Of a DNA stretch of 64,000 bases, positions 42,705 through 52,286 are shown in pieces. The stretch is from NCBI GenBank assembly GCA_027488255.1, contig JAIYBZ010000035.1, forward strand, positions 328,937 through 392,936. The letters are read 5' to 3'. The notes beneath the pieces are model-generated. The model was given only the letters and a program-made list of their open reading frames with translations, searched no databases and was not told the DNA's origin. Position 1 is the stretch's first letter. Each line of letters opens with the position of its first letter. The translations under genes and the position numbers were made by a program. This stretch comes from Comamonadaceae bacterium. Lineage in GTDB: Bacteria > Pseudomonadota > Gammaproteobacteria > Burkholderiales > Burkholderiaceae_C.

Positions 42705-42729
42705 GGTGTCCACATCTCAGCAAATCGAC

Positions 42730-42747
42730 AAGCCCCGTGAGGGGCTT
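42730..42747. terminator. Hairpin between Bug-protein gene and matB
   Basis: AAGCCCC and GGGGCTT close a GTGA loop. There is no U-run on the minus strand, so it may moderate rather than stop transcription from the binding-protein gene into matB. Confidence 0.4.
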
Positions 42748-42767
42748 GCGATTGTGTGCTTTTTTTC

Positions 42768-43769
42768 TCAGTCCAGCTTGGCGCCAGAAGCCTTCACGAC
42801 TTGGGCCCACTTGTTCAGCTCCTTCTTGATGAAGGCTTCAAACTGCGTGGTGGTCAAGTTGGGAAACTCTGCCCCTTGGTTGGCCCAGACCGCTTTGGCT
42901 TCGTCGGTTTGACAAGAGCGGCGAATTTCTTCAATGGCCCGTGCTTGTGCTTCGGCAGGTGTGCCTTTCGGCGCCCAGACGCCGTACCAGGTCGACACGG
43001 TGTAATCGGGCAAGCCCAACTCGGCAGAACAGGGCACATCTGGAAACGCCGCATTGCGCTTGCTGCCCGAGACCATCAAGGCTTTGATGCGACCGCCTTT
43101 GATGTGGGCTGCTGAAGAACCCAGCCCGTCAAACATGACATCCACATTGCCCGCAATCAGGTCTTGCAAAGCCGGGCCTGCGCCGCGATAAGGGATGTGG
43201 GTGATGAAGGTTTGTGTTTGCAGCTTGAACAACTCTCCCGCCAAATGGTGCGAAGTACCGCCACCGGCCGAGCCGTAATTGAGTCGCCCGGGGTTCTTTT
43301 TGACCATTTCTACAAATGCCTTAAAGTCAGCGACCGGGACCTTTCTGGGGTTGACCACCAAGACTTGCGGCACGCTGGCCACCTGGATCAGGGGCACCAA
43401 ATCGCGCTCTAAGTCGTAGTCGAGTTTGGGGTACATGCTGGGAGCAATGGTGTGGTGCACGGCGCCCATGAACAAGGTGTAACCGTCGGGTGTCGATTTG
43501 GCGGCCACGCCAGCGCCCAAAGTGCCGCCTGCCCCACCCCGGTTGTCAATGACCAGTTGTTTGCCCGTGAGCTTGGCAAATTGTGCGGACATGGGACGCG
43601 CAAAAGCGTCGGTGCCGCCGCCTGCGGGGAATGGCACCACCATAGTGACCGGTTTGGTTGGCCAGTTGCTTTGCGCTAGGGCCCAAAGCGGAACGCCAGC
43701 ACCCGCGCCGATGGCGGCCAGACTTTTCAGAAAGTCACGGCGTGCTTGTGCATCAAAATGAACGGTCAT
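42768..43769 (-). CDS. Bug-family (TTT) periplasmic solute-binding protein
   Basis: A 333-residue substrate-binding protein of the tripartite tricarboxylate transporter family, abundant in Burkholderiales. The N-terminus has RRDFLKSLAAIGAG, a twin-arginine-type motif, then a hydrophobic stretch ending ALAQS. The mature protein starts near WPTKPVTMVVPFPAGGGTD, the Bug signature. A good AGGAGA ribosome binding site precedes ATG 43769. The ligand is probably a small carboxylate; malonate is suggested by the next gene. No TctA/TctB membrane subunits are nearby. Confidence 0.85.
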   Translation of the reverse strand: MTVHFDAQARRDFLKSLAAIGAGAGVPLWALAQSNWPTKPVTMVVPFPAGGGTDAFARPMSAQFAKLTGKQLVIDNRGGAGGTLGAGVAAKSTPDGYTLFMGAVHHTIAPSMYPKLDYDLERDLVPLIQVASVPQVLVVNPRKVPVADFKAFVEMVKKNPGRLNYGSAGGGTSHHLAGELFKLQTQTFITHIPYRGAGPALQDLIAGNVDVMFDGLGSSAAHIKGGRIKALMVSGSKRNAAFPDVPCSAELGLPDYTVSTWYGVWAPKGTPAEAQARAIEEIRRSCQTDEAKAVWANQGAEFPNLTTTQFEAFIKKELNKWAQVVKASGAKLD

Positions 43770-43873
43770 GAGCTGTCTCCTAATTTATGGTGACATGCAT
43801 CATAAAGTGAGACGGCGCAGGCTGCAGACCGGTCAAAAAGTCCCTGCAAGAAGGGGCAAAAAAGCGTGAAATC

Positions 43874-45184
43874 TCAGGCGACCGCCAACCGACCCGGACG
43901 GCTTGTGGCCCTCCGCGCACCATAGCGGCTCATGTCGAGTCCTTCTGTGCGGATGGCCGGCTGGCGACCCGAGATCACATCGGCCAACAGCTGCGCGCTG
44001 CCACAGGCCATGGTCCAGCCCAGCGTGCCGTGACCGGTATTGAGGTAAAGACCCTGCAATGGCGTTGCGCCCACCAAGGGCGTGCCATCGGGCGTCATGG
44101 GGCGCAGACCGGTCCAAAATTGGGCTTGACTGAGGTCGCCGCAGGGAAACAACTCGCGCGTGACTTTTTCCAGCGTGGCGCGGCGCCGCGGATGGAGCCG
44201 CAGATCAAACCCGGCCAACTCAGCCATGCCCCCGACCCGTAAACGATCGCCCAAACGGGTGAGCGCAATCTTGTAAGTTTCGTCCAGCACGGTGGATTGC
44301 GGCGCCATCGCGGCATCGCGCACAGGCATGGTGAGCGAATAGCCTTTGACCGGATAAACCGGAATATCCAGCCCCAATGGCAAAAGCAAATCGCGCGAAT
44401 AACTGCCGGCCGCCAACACCACGGCATCGGCCTTGAGCGGTTCACCCGCAGGGTGCAGGTCGTCCTGCACATTCACCCCCGTGATGCGTTGTCCATCGCT
44501 CACCAGACCCTGAACTGTGCAAGCGCTGCGCCAGGTCATGCCCTGTGCGCAGGCCAGCTCTGCCAATCGGCGGGTGAACAGATGGCAATCGCCGGTTTCG
44601 TCATTGGGCAGTCGAAGGCCACCGCGAATGTCGGCATTGGCCAATTTCAAGGCGGGTTCTGCCGCCACCACCCCTTGCGCGTCCAGCAACTGGTAGGGCA
44701 CCCCACAATCTTGCAAAACGGCCACGTCTCGCGCTGCAGCTTCCCACTGCGCTTGGCTGCGAAACAACTGCAAAGTGCCTTGGCTGCGGGCATCGTAGGC
44801 AATGCCTGTTTCGGCGCGCCATTGGCGCAAACAGTCTCGGCTGTACTCAGACAGGCGCATCATGCGTTCTTTGTTGACGGAGTAACGCTCGGCCGAGCAG
44901 TTGGCCAGCATGGCCGCCATCCAGCGCCACTGGAAAAGGCTCCCATCGGGGCGAATGGCCAAGGGGGCATGACGCTGAAACAACCACTTCATGGCCTTGA
45001 GTGGAATGCCCGGTGCCGCCCAAGGTGTCGAATAGCCGGGCGAAACTTGCCCCGCATTGGCAAAGCTGGTCTCCATGCCCACATCGGCTTGCCGGTCAAT
45101 CAGCGTGACCTCTGCGCCTTGACGCAGCAAAGCCCATGCGGTGCTCACCCCGATCACCCCCCCACCGAGAACCATCACTTTCAT
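43874..45184 (-). CDS. dadA: D-amino acid dehydrogenase DadA
   Basis: A 436-residue FAD-dependent enzyme oxidising D-amino acids (chiefly D-alanine) to 2-oxo acids. It has a [11 protein letters not shown] dinucleotide fold at the N-terminus, [21 protein letters not shown] and a C-terminal [16 protein letters not shown] segment, all typical of DadA. It feeds electrons to the respiratory chain. The start is ATG 45184; the frame is open further upstream but the added part reads as intergenic. The Lrp-type regulator is divergent across 127 AT-rich bases. Confidence 0.92.
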   Translation of the reverse strand: MKVMVLGGGVIGVSTAWALLRQGAEVTLIDRQADVGMETSFANAGQVSPGYSTPWAAPGIPLKAMKWLFQRHAPLAIRPDGSLFQWRWMAAMLANCSAERYSVNKERMMRLSEYSRDCLRQWRAETGIAYDARSQGTLQLFRSQAQWEAAARDVAVLQDCGVPYQLLDAQGVVAAEPALKLANADIRGGLRLPNDETGDCHLFTRRLAELACAQGMTWRSACTVQGLVSDGQRITGVNVQDDLHPAGEPLKADAVVLAAGSYSRDLLLPLGLDIPVYPVKGYSLTMPVRDAAMAPQSTVLDETYKIALTRLGDRLRVGGMAELAGFDLRLHPRRRATLEKVTRELFPCGDLSQAQFWTGLRPMTPDGTPLVGATPLQGLYLNTGHGTLGWTMACGSAQLLADVISGRQPAIRTEGLDMSRYGARRATSRPGRLAVA

Positions 45185-45311
45185 GCCAGACTCCTGTTTG
45201 ACTTGCAATTTAGTGATGTTATGAATTGTAAGGACGATATTTTTCTGAATTAATGGTAAATTGCAGCAAATTGTTCTGAAACCTCCGCTTTTCCTAAGCC
45301 CCCGCCGCAAA
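45185..45311. promoter_or_regulatory. dadA/lrp divergent control region
   Basis: A 127-bp AT-rich intergenic stretch with repeated AATTG-type words (near 45222, 45262 and 45275). Lrp proteins bind such AT-rich, spaced sites, so autoregulation and dadA control are plausible. No exact operator can be marked. Confidence 0.45.
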
Positions 45312-45779
45312 ATGTCCGAACCCGACCGCATCGATCTCAAAATCCTCGATTTGTTGCAGCGCAATGGCCGCATGTCGGTCACCGAAGTGGGCGAACAAGT
45401 GGGCTTGTCCACCTCACCGTGTTCCGAGCGCATCAAGCGCCTAGAACGACAAGGCTTGATCACCGGCTATCACGCCAAAGTCGATGCCAGCCAATTGGGC
45501 AAGCCCTTGCTGGTCTTCATTGAGATCACCTTGGCGCAAAAATCACCGCAAATTTTTGAAGCCGTCAGGCGCGAAGTGGGCTTGATGCCCGAGGTGTTGG
45601 AGTGCCACTTGGTGTCGGGCAGCTTCGACTATTTGGTGAAAGCGCGGCTGCGCGCCATGAACGACTACCGGGAATTGCTGGGCACCATCTTGAACAAAAT
45701 CCCGGTGCCCGCGCAGTCCAACAGTTATGTGGTGATGGAAGAAATCAAAGAAAGCACGGTCTTGGCATTGGACCGTTGA
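45312..45779 (+). CDS. Lrp/AsnC-family transcription regulator
   Basis: A 155-residue regulator with an N-terminal helix-turn-helix ([20 protein letters not shown], then [13 protein letters not shown]) and a C-terminal RAM ligand-binding domain ([20 protein letters not shown]). Lrp itself and the alanine-responsive DadR share this plan. Divergence from dadA suggests it controls D-alanine catabolism. The start is ATG 45312; an upstream in-frame start at 45261 would place coding sequence in the promoter. Confidence 0.88.
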   Translation: MSEPDRIDLKILDLLQRNGRMSVTEVGEQVGLSTSPCSERIKRLERQGLITGYHAKVDASQLGKPLLVFIEITLAQKSPQIFEAVRREVGLMPEVLECHLVSGSFDYLVKARLRAMNDYRELLGTILNKIPVPAQSNSYVVMEEIKESTVLALDR

Positions 45780-45787
45780 GGCAGCCC

Positions 45788-46597
45788 TCAATGCGTTGCT
45801 TTGGCTGCTTGGCGATCCGCCCAAAGCCAAAGCAGCGCACCGCCCAGCACCATCGGCACGCACAACCACTGCCCCATGCTCATGCCCAAGCTGAGCAAGC
45901 CCAAGTGGGCATCGGGCTCGCGGAAGTATTCCGCCACAAACCTGAAGAAGCCATAGCCCAGCAAAAACACCGCGCCGACTTGGCCTTCTGCACGGGGCTT
46001 GCGGGCATAAAGCCACAGCAGCACAAACAGCAGCAGGCCTTCCAGCAAAAACTGGTAAATCTGTGAAGGGTGACGTGCCATACCCCCCGCCCCCGGAAAC
46101 ACCATGGCCCAAGGCAAAGACGGGTCGGCCACTCGCCCCCAAAGCTCGCCATTGATGAAGTTCCCGATGCGGCCTGAGGCCAAGCCCACGGGGACACAAG
46201 GCGCGACAAAGTCCATGACCTGCAAGAAAGGCCGTTGACGCGATCTTGCAAACCAGACCATCGCCACGATCACCCCCAGCATGCCGCCATGAAAGCTCAT
46301 GCCGCCCTGCCACACCGCCAGAATTTCCAGCGGGTTGGCCGCGTAATAAAGCGGTTTGTAAAACAGGCAATAACCCAGGCGTCCACCCAAGATCACACCC
46401 AACACGCCGAGAAACAAAATGTCCTCGATGTCGCGGCGCGTCCATTGCGGCAATTGGGCAAACGGCACGTGCGCCAAACGCCGCGTGCCCAAGGCATAAA
46501 ACAAAGCAAAAGCGGCCAAATACGTCAGGCCATACCAATGAATGGCCAACGGTCCCAGTTGCAGTGCAATGGGGTCGATTTGAGGATGAATCAGCAT
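45788..46597 (-). CDS. lgt: Prolipoprotein diacylglyceryl transferase
   Basis: A 269-residue inner-membrane enzyme, about seven helices, that adds diacylglycerol to the lipobox Cys of prelipoproteins. [12 protein letters not shown] and the Lgt signature [13 protein letters not shown] carry the key His and Arg residues. The start taken is ATG 46597; GTG 46612 is also in frame. It diverges from ilvD and converges on the Lrp-type gene. Confidence 0.94.
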   Translation of the reverse strand: MLIHPQIDPIALQLGPLAIHWYGLTYLAAFALFYALGTRRLAHVPFAQLPQWTRRDIEDILFLGVLGVILGGRLGYCLFYKPLYYAANPLEILAVWQGGMSFHGGMLGVIVAMVWFARSRQRPFLQVMDFVAPCVPVGLASGRIGNFINGELWGRVADPSLPWAMVFPGAGGMARHPSQIYQFLLEGLLLFVLLWLYARKPRAEGQVGAVFLLGYGFFRFVAEYFREPDAHLGLLSLGMSMGQWLCVPMVLGGALLWLWADRQAAKATH

Positions 46598-46700
46598 GCC
46601 CGGATTGTGCACCGGACAAGGCTCTGTTCACGACAGCGTTGCGCCCAAGCGCCCGTTAGAATGTGGCGACTTTCTTTTGGGCATCTACAGAGACACCACC

Positions 46701-48401
46701 ATGAGCGACAAAATCATCCCGATCACCCCCATCAACAGCCGCAGCGCCAACATCACCGAGGGCAAATCCCGCGCCCCCAACCGCTCGATGTACTACGCCA
46801 TGGGCTACGAAGAAGGCGATTTCGTCAAACCCATGGTCGGCGTGGCCAATGGCCACAGCACCATCACGCCCTGCAACAGCGGCTTGCAAAAGCTGGCCGA
46901 TGCTGCCATTGAGGGCATCGAAGAAGCCGGTGGCAACGCACAAGTGTTTGGCACCCCCACCATCTCGGACGGCATGGCCATGGGCACCGAAGGCATGAAA
47001 TATTCGCTGGTGTCCCGCGAGGTGATCGCCGACTGCGTGGAAACCTGCGTGCAAGGCCAGTGGATGGACGGCGTTTTGGTGGTGGGCGGTTGCGATAAGA
47101 ACATGCCCGGTGGCCTGATGGGCATGCTGCGCGCCAATGTGCCCGCCATTTATGTTTACGGCGGCACCATTTTGCCGGGCCGTTACAAAGACAAAGACTT
47201 GAACATCGTCAGCGTCTTTGAAGCTGTCGGCGAAAACGCAGCTGGCAAGTTGAGCGACTTTGACCTGAAAGAAATTGAAAAACGCGCCATCCCCGGCACA
47301 GGTTCCTGCGGTGGCATGTACACCGCGAACACCATGTCGTCGGCTTTCGAGGCACTGGGCATTTCACTGCCCTACTCTTCCACCATGGCCAACGTGCACG
47401 ACGAAAAGGTGCAATCGGCCAAAGATTCGGCACGCGTTTTGGTGCAAGCCATCCGCAAGGGCATCAAGCCGCGCGACATCGTGACCCGCAAGTCGATCGA
47501 AAACGCGGTCGCCGTGATCATGGCCACCGGGGGCTCGACCAATGCGGTGCTGCACTTCTTGGCCATTGCCCATTGCGCAGGCGTGGAATGGACCATCGAC
47601 GATTTTGAGCGCATCCGCCAGCGCACCCCCGTGTTGTGCGACCTCAAGCCCAGCGGCAAAGCCTTGGCAGTGGACCTGCATGCGGCCGGCGGTATTCCAC
47701 AGGTCATGAAGATTTTGCTCAACGCGGGTTTGCTGCACGGCGATTGCATCACCATCACTGGCCAAACCATTGCCGAAGTTCTCAAGGATGTGCCCGACGC
47801 ACCCCCCGAGCAAAGCGTCATCCACACCATCGACAACGCGATGTACAAGCAAGGCCACTTGGCCATCCTCAAGGGCAACCTTTCCCCAGAGGGCGCTGTG
47901 GCCAAAATCACCGGCCTGAAAAACCCAGTCATTACCGGCCCCGCACGTGTGTTTGACGACGAGCAATCGGCTCTGGAAGCCATCTTGGCCGGCAAGATCA
48001 AAGCGGGTGACGTGATGGTTTTGCGCTACCTCGGCCCCAAAGGCGGCCCCGGCATGCCCGAAATGCTGGCCCCCACGGGCGCTTTGATTGGCGCGGGTCT
48101 GGGCGAGAGCGTGGGCCTGATCACCGACGGTCGTTTCTCCGGTGGCACCTGGGGCATGGTGGTAGGCCACGTCGCCCCAGAAGCGGCTGCTGGCGGCACC
48201 ATCGCCTTTGTGCAAGAAGGTGACAGCATCACCATCGATGCCCACAAACTGGTGTTGGAACTCAACGTCTCCGCAGCTGAAATTGCCAAGCGCCGTGAAG
48301 GCTGGACCGCACCGGCACCGCGCTACACGCGTGGCGTGCAAGCCAAATTTGCCTTCAACGCTTCGAGCGCCAGCAAAGGGGCTGTGCTCGACCTGTTTTG
48401 A
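46701..48401 (+). CDS. ilvD: Dihydroxy-acid dehydratase
   Basis: A 566-residue enzyme of branched-chain amino acid synthesis. Fe-S ligands lie in [10 protein letters not shown] and [14 protein letters not shown], with another Cys earlier ([11 protein letters not shown]). The length fits the [2Fe-2S] short-form group rather than the 616-residue enteric form. The start is ATG 46701; the frame is open upstream into the lgt promoter. A bidirectional terminator follows at 48421. Confidence 0.94.
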   Translation: MSDKIIPITPINSRSANITEGKSRAPNRSMYYAMGYEEGDFVKPMVGVANGHSTITPCNSGLQKLADAAIEGIEEAGGNAQVFGTPTISDGMAMGTEGMKYSLVSREVIADCVETCVQGQWMDGVLVVGGCDKNMPGGLMGMLRANVPAIYVYGGTILPGRYKDKDLNIVSVFEAVGENAAGKLSDFDLKEIEKRAIPGTGSCGGMYTANTMSSAFEALGISLPYSSTMANVHDEKVQSAKDSARVLVQAIRKGIKPRDIVTRKSIENAVAVIMATGGSTNAVLHFLAIAHCAGVEWTIDDFERIRQRTPVLCDLKPSGKALAVDLHAAGGIPQVMKILLNAGLLHGDCITITGQTIAEVLKDVPDAPPEQSVIHTIDNAMYKQGHLAILKGNLSPEGAVAKITGLKNPVITGPARVFDDEQSALEAILAGKIKAGDVMVLRYLGPKGGPGMPEMLAPTGALIGAGLGESVGLITDGRFSGGTWGMVVGHVAPEAAAGGTIAFVQEGDSITIDAHKLVLELNVSAAEIAKRREGWTAPAPRYTRGVQAKFAFNASSASKGAVLDLF

Positions 48402-48420
48402 AGCATAGAAGACGCCGACA

Positions 48421-48449
48421 AAAAAGCCGCTTTTCAGCGGCTTTTTTTG
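48421..48449. terminator. Bidirectional terminator between ilvD and glcG-like gene
   Basis: AAAAAAGCCGC and GCGGCTTTTTTT form a stem with a TTTTCA loop and A/T tracts on both sides. It serves convergent ilvD and the glcG-like gene. Confidence 0.88.
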
Positions 48450-48515
48450 GTGTGGTCTGACCGGTCTGCGGCGGCTAGTGTCCGCCCGCTAGACCGACTG
48501 CTGGGGCTTTGCTAG

Positions 48516-48923
48516 TTACAAGCCGATGGCAGCGATGCCGGCTTTGGCGATCTGTGCATCCTCGGGAGACTTCACACCGCTGACACCGACGGCACCCAGG
48601 CAATGGCCGTCCTTCATGATCGGAACGCCGCCTTCCAGCATGCCTTGGATGGTTGGGGCCGACAAAAAGGAGGTGCGGCCACCATTGATGACATCTTCGT
48701 AGCCTTTGGTTTCACGGCGACCCAAAGCCGCGGTGTGGGCTTTGGCGGGGGCGATATGCGCAGACACGGGTGCGGCACCGTCCAGGCGGGCGAAATGCAA
48801 CAAATGTCCCCCGGCATCGACAATGGCAATGCTCACGGCCCAGTTGTTTTTGATCGCTTCGGCCTCGGCAGCGGCTGCGATGGCTTTGACGTCGGAAAGT
48901 TCTAAAGTGGCTTGGGTTTTCAT
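48516..48923 (-). CDS. GlcG/HbpS family protein
   Basis: A 135-residue single-domain protein. SIAIVDAGGHLLHFARLDGA and the C-terminal GAVGVSGVKSPEDAQIAKAG mark the GlcG/HbpS (DUF336) family, which includes a heme-binding sensor partner and proteins of glycolate operons. The precise role is unknown. The start is ATG 48923; GTG 48998 would extend it into the intergenic region. Confidence 0.85.
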   Translation of the reverse strand: MKTQATLELSDVKAIAAAAEAEAIKNNWAVSIAIVDAGGHLLHFARLDGAAPVSAHIAPAKAHTAALGRRETKGYEDVINGGRTSFLSAPTIQGMLEGGVPIMKDGHCLGAVGVSGVKSPEDAQIAKAGIAAIGL

Positions 48924-49061
48924 GTTCAAGAAGGCACAGTTTGTAAAAAATACAAGCATACACGGGCGAACCGTTATGGATCGCTGACTTCCACGCAAAA
49001 CTGCTTCACCCGGATACCCTCATCAACTGTCGGAAATTACACCGATTTTTCACCCCCGGCC

Positions 49062-49067
49062 TACAAT
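49062..49067 (+). promoter_or_regulatory. Candidate -10 box upstream of Bax-inhibitor-like gene
   Basis: TACAAT in CTACAATGTG, 40 nt before ATG 49107. A possible -35 TTACAC sits at 49037-49042 (spacing 19). A small hairpin (ACCCTGAAATCAGGGT) lies between this box and the start codon. Confidence 0.5.
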
Positions 49068-49106
49068 GTGGTCACCCTGAAATCAGGGTATGAACAGGAG
49101 AAAACC

Positions 49107-49802
49107 ATGAGCGACCTTCGCACTCTGAACACCACCGACTGGGGCCACGGCACCGATCTGGTGGCGCGTAACCGCGTTTTGCGCAACACCTACTGGCTGT
49201 TGGCCTTGAGCTTGCTGCCCACAGTTTTGGGCGCATGGGTGGGCGTGGCCACAGGCATCACGGCATCGATGGGCGGCGGCTTGGGGCTGATTGTCTTCTT
49301 GGCTGGCGCTTTCGGCTTTATGTTTGCCATCGAAAAAACCAAAAACTCGGCTGCCGGCGTGCCCGTGTTGTTGGCTTTCACCTTCTTCATGGGCTTGATG
49401 CTGTCACGCATGATCGCCATGGTGCTGGGCTTCAAAAACGGCTCTGAGCTCATCATGACGGCCTTTGCTGGCACCGCAGGTGTGTTTTTCGTGATGGCCA
49501 GCTTGGCCAGCACCATCAAGCGTGACTTGTCTGGCATGTCCAAATGGTTGTTTGTGGGTGCCTTGGCCATCATGATTGGCGGCATCGTCAACGTGTTTGT
49601 GGGCTCCACCGTCGGCATGATGGTCATCTCGGTCATGGCCATCGGTGTCTTCAGCGCCTACATGTTGTACGACCTGAAGCAAATCATTGACGGCGGCGAA
49701 ACCAACTACATCAGCGCCACGCTGGCTTTGTATTTGGACATCTTCAACGTCTTCCAAAGCCTGCTGGCTTTGCTGGGCATCATGGGCGGCGACCGCGAAT
49801 AA
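49107..49802 (+). CDS. yccA: Bax inhibitor-1/YccA family membrane protein
   Basis: A 231-residue protein with seven hydrophobic helices, from LLALSLLPTVLGAWVGVA to a last helix near NVFQSLLALLGIM. The family motif LYDLKQIIDGGETNYI, followed by SATLALYLDIFN, is clear. YccA-type proteins modulate the FtsH protease; the role here is inferred. GGAG precedes ATG 49107, 8 nt upstream. A bidirectional terminator follows. Confidence 0.88.
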   Translation: MSDLRTLNTTDWGHGTDLVARNRVLRNTYWLLALSLLPTVLGAWVGVATGITASMGGGLGLIVFLAGAFGFMFAIEKTKNSAAGVPVLLAFTFFMGLMLSRMIAMVLGFKNGSELIMTAFAGTAGVFFVMASLASTIKRDLSGMSKWLFVGALAIMIGGIVNVFVGSTVGMMVISVMAIGVFSAYMLYDLKQIIDGGETNYISATLALYLDIFNVFQSLLALLGIMGGDRE

Positions 49803-49820
49803 GCCTCGCACCCCGCTCAC

Positions 49821-49850
49821 AACAAAGGCTCCCTCGGGAGCCTTTGTTTT
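49821..49850. terminator. Bidirectional terminator between yccA and rlmD
   Basis: AACAAAGGCTCC and GGAGCCTTTGTT pair around CTCG and are followed by TT on the plus strand and by a shorter U-rich end on the minus strand. It separates the two convergent genes. Confidence 0.82.
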
Positions 49851-49871
49851 CTGGGCGAATTAGCCCTTCGA

Positions 49872-51308
49872 TCAAGCCAACTCAAAGACCGCCATGCTCT
49901 CGACATGCGCGGTATGCGCGAACATGTTGATCACGCCGGCACTCAAACAGCGATAGCCTGCACGGTGCACCAGCAGGCCTGCATCTCTGGCCAAAGTAGC
50001 GGGGTTGCAGCTCACGTAAACAATGCGCTGGGGCGGCTTCCAGCCTTTTCGCAAGTCGTGGTTTTCGTGCAGTTCAGCCAGTGCTTTGCTGAGGGCAAAT
50101 GCACCCTCTCGGGGAGGGTCCACCAGCCATTTGTCGGCCGTGCCATCGGCCACCAACATCTCAGGGGTCATCTCAAAAAGGTTGCGCGCCACAAATTGTG
50201 TGGGCGCCAAAGCGGCCTCAGCACCCCGCTCGGCTTGATTGCGTGCGTAGTTTTCGCGTGATCTCGCCACCAAGGTTTCGGCCCCCTCGATGCCCAACAC
50301 TTGCCCCGCTTGTGTCGCGATCGGCAAGGTGAAATTGCCCAGACCACAAAACCAATCGATCACACGCTCGTTCTTTTGGGCTTGCAAGAGGCGCAAAGCC
50401 CGAGCCACCAAAACCCGATTGATAAACGGGTTGACCTGGGTGAAGTCGGTCGGTCGGAAGGGCATGTTGATGCCAAAGTCTGGCAAACCATAGGCCAGCT
50501 GAGCGCCGCCTTCGTCCAACAGATGCACCGTGTCAGGGCCCTTGGGTTGCAACCACCACTGCACAGCGTGCTCGGCCGCAAAGCTGCGCAGCAATGCTTT
50601 GTCGGCTTCGGCCAAAGGCTCGAGGTGACGCAACACCAAGGCCGTCACATGGTCACCACAGGCCAATTCGACCTGCGGCAATGTTTCCCGTGCTGCCATT
50701 TTCCCGATCAACTCGCGCAAGGGCAGCAACATCTTGCTGACATGCGCCGGCAGCACCGGGCAAACTTTCATGTCCGCGATGTACCGACTTTTGCGCTCAT
50801 GAAAACCAATCAGGACTTCGCCCTTTTTGATCACATAGCGCACCGACAAACGCGCACGGTGCCGGTAGCCCCAAGCAGGCCCTTCGATGGGGCGCAACAT
50901 GATGTCCGCTTTGACTTTGCCCAAATGCCACAAATTGTCTTCAAGCACACGTTGCTTGGCGGCCACTTGGGCAGAGACCTCCAAGTGCTGCATCTTGCAG
51001 CCCCCGCAAGCCCCTGCATGCAAGCCAAAGTGGGGGCAACCGGGTCGCACGCGTTGCGAAGACTCCGTGTAAATCTCGCTCACGGTCCCTTGTTCAAAAC
51101 TGTTTTTTTTGCGCCCCACCTGAACCGAGACCACCTCGTAAGGCAAAGCGCCCTCAATGAACACCACCTTGCCATCGGGTCGGCGGGCAATGCCTTGGGC
51201 ATCGATGTCCAGCGCATTCACGCGCAACCAGCCCTCGGGCAAATCAGGGTCGACCAAATGGGGAGATTCCGTCAGGCCAGACGGGGTTGAAATTTCTTGT
51301 TCACTCAT
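49872..51308 (-). CDS. rlmD: 23S rRNA (uracil-1939-C5)-methyltransferase
   Basis: A 478-residue RumA-type RNA methyltransferase. An N-terminal TRAM domain is followed by Fe-S Cys ([16 protein letters not shown], then CPVL). The SAM site [10 protein letters not shown] and the catalytic Cys in [13 protein letters not shown] are intact, so m5U methylation of 23S rRNA is expected. It lies directly after nlpD with an 87-bp gap, where many relatives have rpoS. Confidence 0.93.
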   Translation of the reverse strand: MSEQEISTPSGLTESPHLVDPDLPEGWLRVNALDIDAQGIARRPDGKVVFIEGALPYEVVSVQVGRKKNSFEQGTVSEIYTESSQRVRPGCPHFGLHAGACGGCKMQHLEVSAQVAAKQRVLEDNLWHLGKVKADIMLRPIEGPAWGYRHRARLSVRYVIKKGEVLIGFHERKSRYIADMKVCPVLPAHVSKMLLPLRELIGKMAARETLPQVELACGDHVTALVLRHLEPLAEADKALLRSFAAEHAVQWWLQPKGPDTVHLLDEGGAQLAYGLPDFGINMPFRPTDFTQVNPFINRVLVARALRLLQAQKNERVIDWFCGLGNFTLPIATQAGQVLGIEGAETLVARSRENYARNQAERGAEAALAPTQFVARNLFEMTPEMLVADGTADKWLVDPPREGAFALSKALAELHENHDLRKGWKPPQRIVYVSCNPATLARDAGLLVHRAGYRCLSAGVINMFAHTAHVESMAVFELA

Positions 51309-51395
51309 GTCCCAATTGTCTCAGCTTGCGAGGGGCAAACAGAGCGCTGGGGCCTGCTCTCTGCGTAAATTCTCTGGCCCTTGGGGCAAAAACCT

Positions 51396-52271
51396 TCAGC
51401 GATTGGGCAGCAAGGCCACGGGGTTCAAGGCCTTGCCTGCGGTGTCGCGGATTTCAAATTTCAGCTTGAACCCGTCGGCATCGGTGTTGCCCATTTCGGC
51501 AATTTTTTGGCCTTTCGTCACCATCTGATCTTCTTTGACCAAAAATTTGTCGTTGTGCCCATAGGCCGTCAGATAGCCGTTGTGTTTGATCAAAATCAGC
51601 TTGCCATAACCGCGCAACGATTCGCCCACATAGGCGACCTTGCCCGCTTCGGCGGCCAAGATGGGCTCGCCTTTTTTGCCCGCGATTTCGATGCCCTTGT
51701 TGCTCGCATCAAATTTGCTGATCACTCGGCCCTGCGTCGGCCAAATGAACTGCATCCCATTGCTCGCCAAATTGGGCTTGTTGGCTTGCTCTTTGGCCGC
51801 TTCTTTGACGGCTTCGGCTTCTTTCTCAGAAGTGGTCGCCGTGCTGGGCGCCTGGGGCTGCATGGGACGCACCACCACGCCAGGGGTTTCAACCGAGGCA
51901 CCGGGAGGGGCCACACGCAACACTTGCCCCACTTCGATGACATCGGGGTTGCTCAGGTTGTTCCAACGCACCAAGTCACGCCAGCCTTGGCCATGGTCGA
52001 GCCCGATGCGGGTCAGGGTGTCGCCGCGCTGGACGGTGTAATAGCCGGGTGTGCCAGCGTTTTCCTGGCCCGCCTTGACCGGGGTTTCTTGTGTGGCAGC
52101 GGGGGCCGGGACAACCACCTGGGGCGGTGCCGACTTGACCGGGCTGGGAGCGCGCGCCGATGTGCTTCGGTCCTCTACAGGGGCAGGCACTCGCACAGAC
52201 GTGGTGCAAGCGCTGAGCAGCAGTGTGGCCAAGGCCAACACCAAGGGACGGAAAGAGAGTGTGAGAGTCAT
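51396..52271 (-). CDS. nlpD: Lipoprotein NlpD-like murein hydrolase activator (LysM + M23)
   Basis: A 291-residue lipoprotein with signal peptide and lipobox LLLSACTT (Cys about 21). A LysM domain starts near YTVQRGDTLTRIGLDHGQ. The C-terminal LytM/M23 domain begins near GIEIAGKKGEPI. The usual metal-binding HxH is replaced by LKFEIR, so it is a degenerate, probably non-catalytic activator of amidases such as AmiC. It is third in the surE-pcm-nlpD series; 15 nt separate it from pcm. Confidence 0.88.
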   Translation of the reverse strand: MTLTLSFRPLVLALATLLLSACTTSVRVPAPVEDRSTSARAPSPVKSAPPQVVVPAPAATQETPVKAGQENAGTPGYYTVQRGDTLTRIGLDHGQGWRDLVRWNNLSNPDVIEVGQVLRVAPPGASVETPGVVVRPMQPQAPSTATTSEKEAEAVKEAAKEQANKPNLASNGMQFIWPTQGRVISKFDASNKGIEIAGKKGEPILAAEAGKVAYVGESLRGYGKLILIKHNGYLTAYGHNDKFLVKEDQMVTKGQKIAEMGNTDADGFKLKFEIRDTAGKALNPVALLPNR

Positions 52272-52286
52272 CGGGGGGTCAATGGT

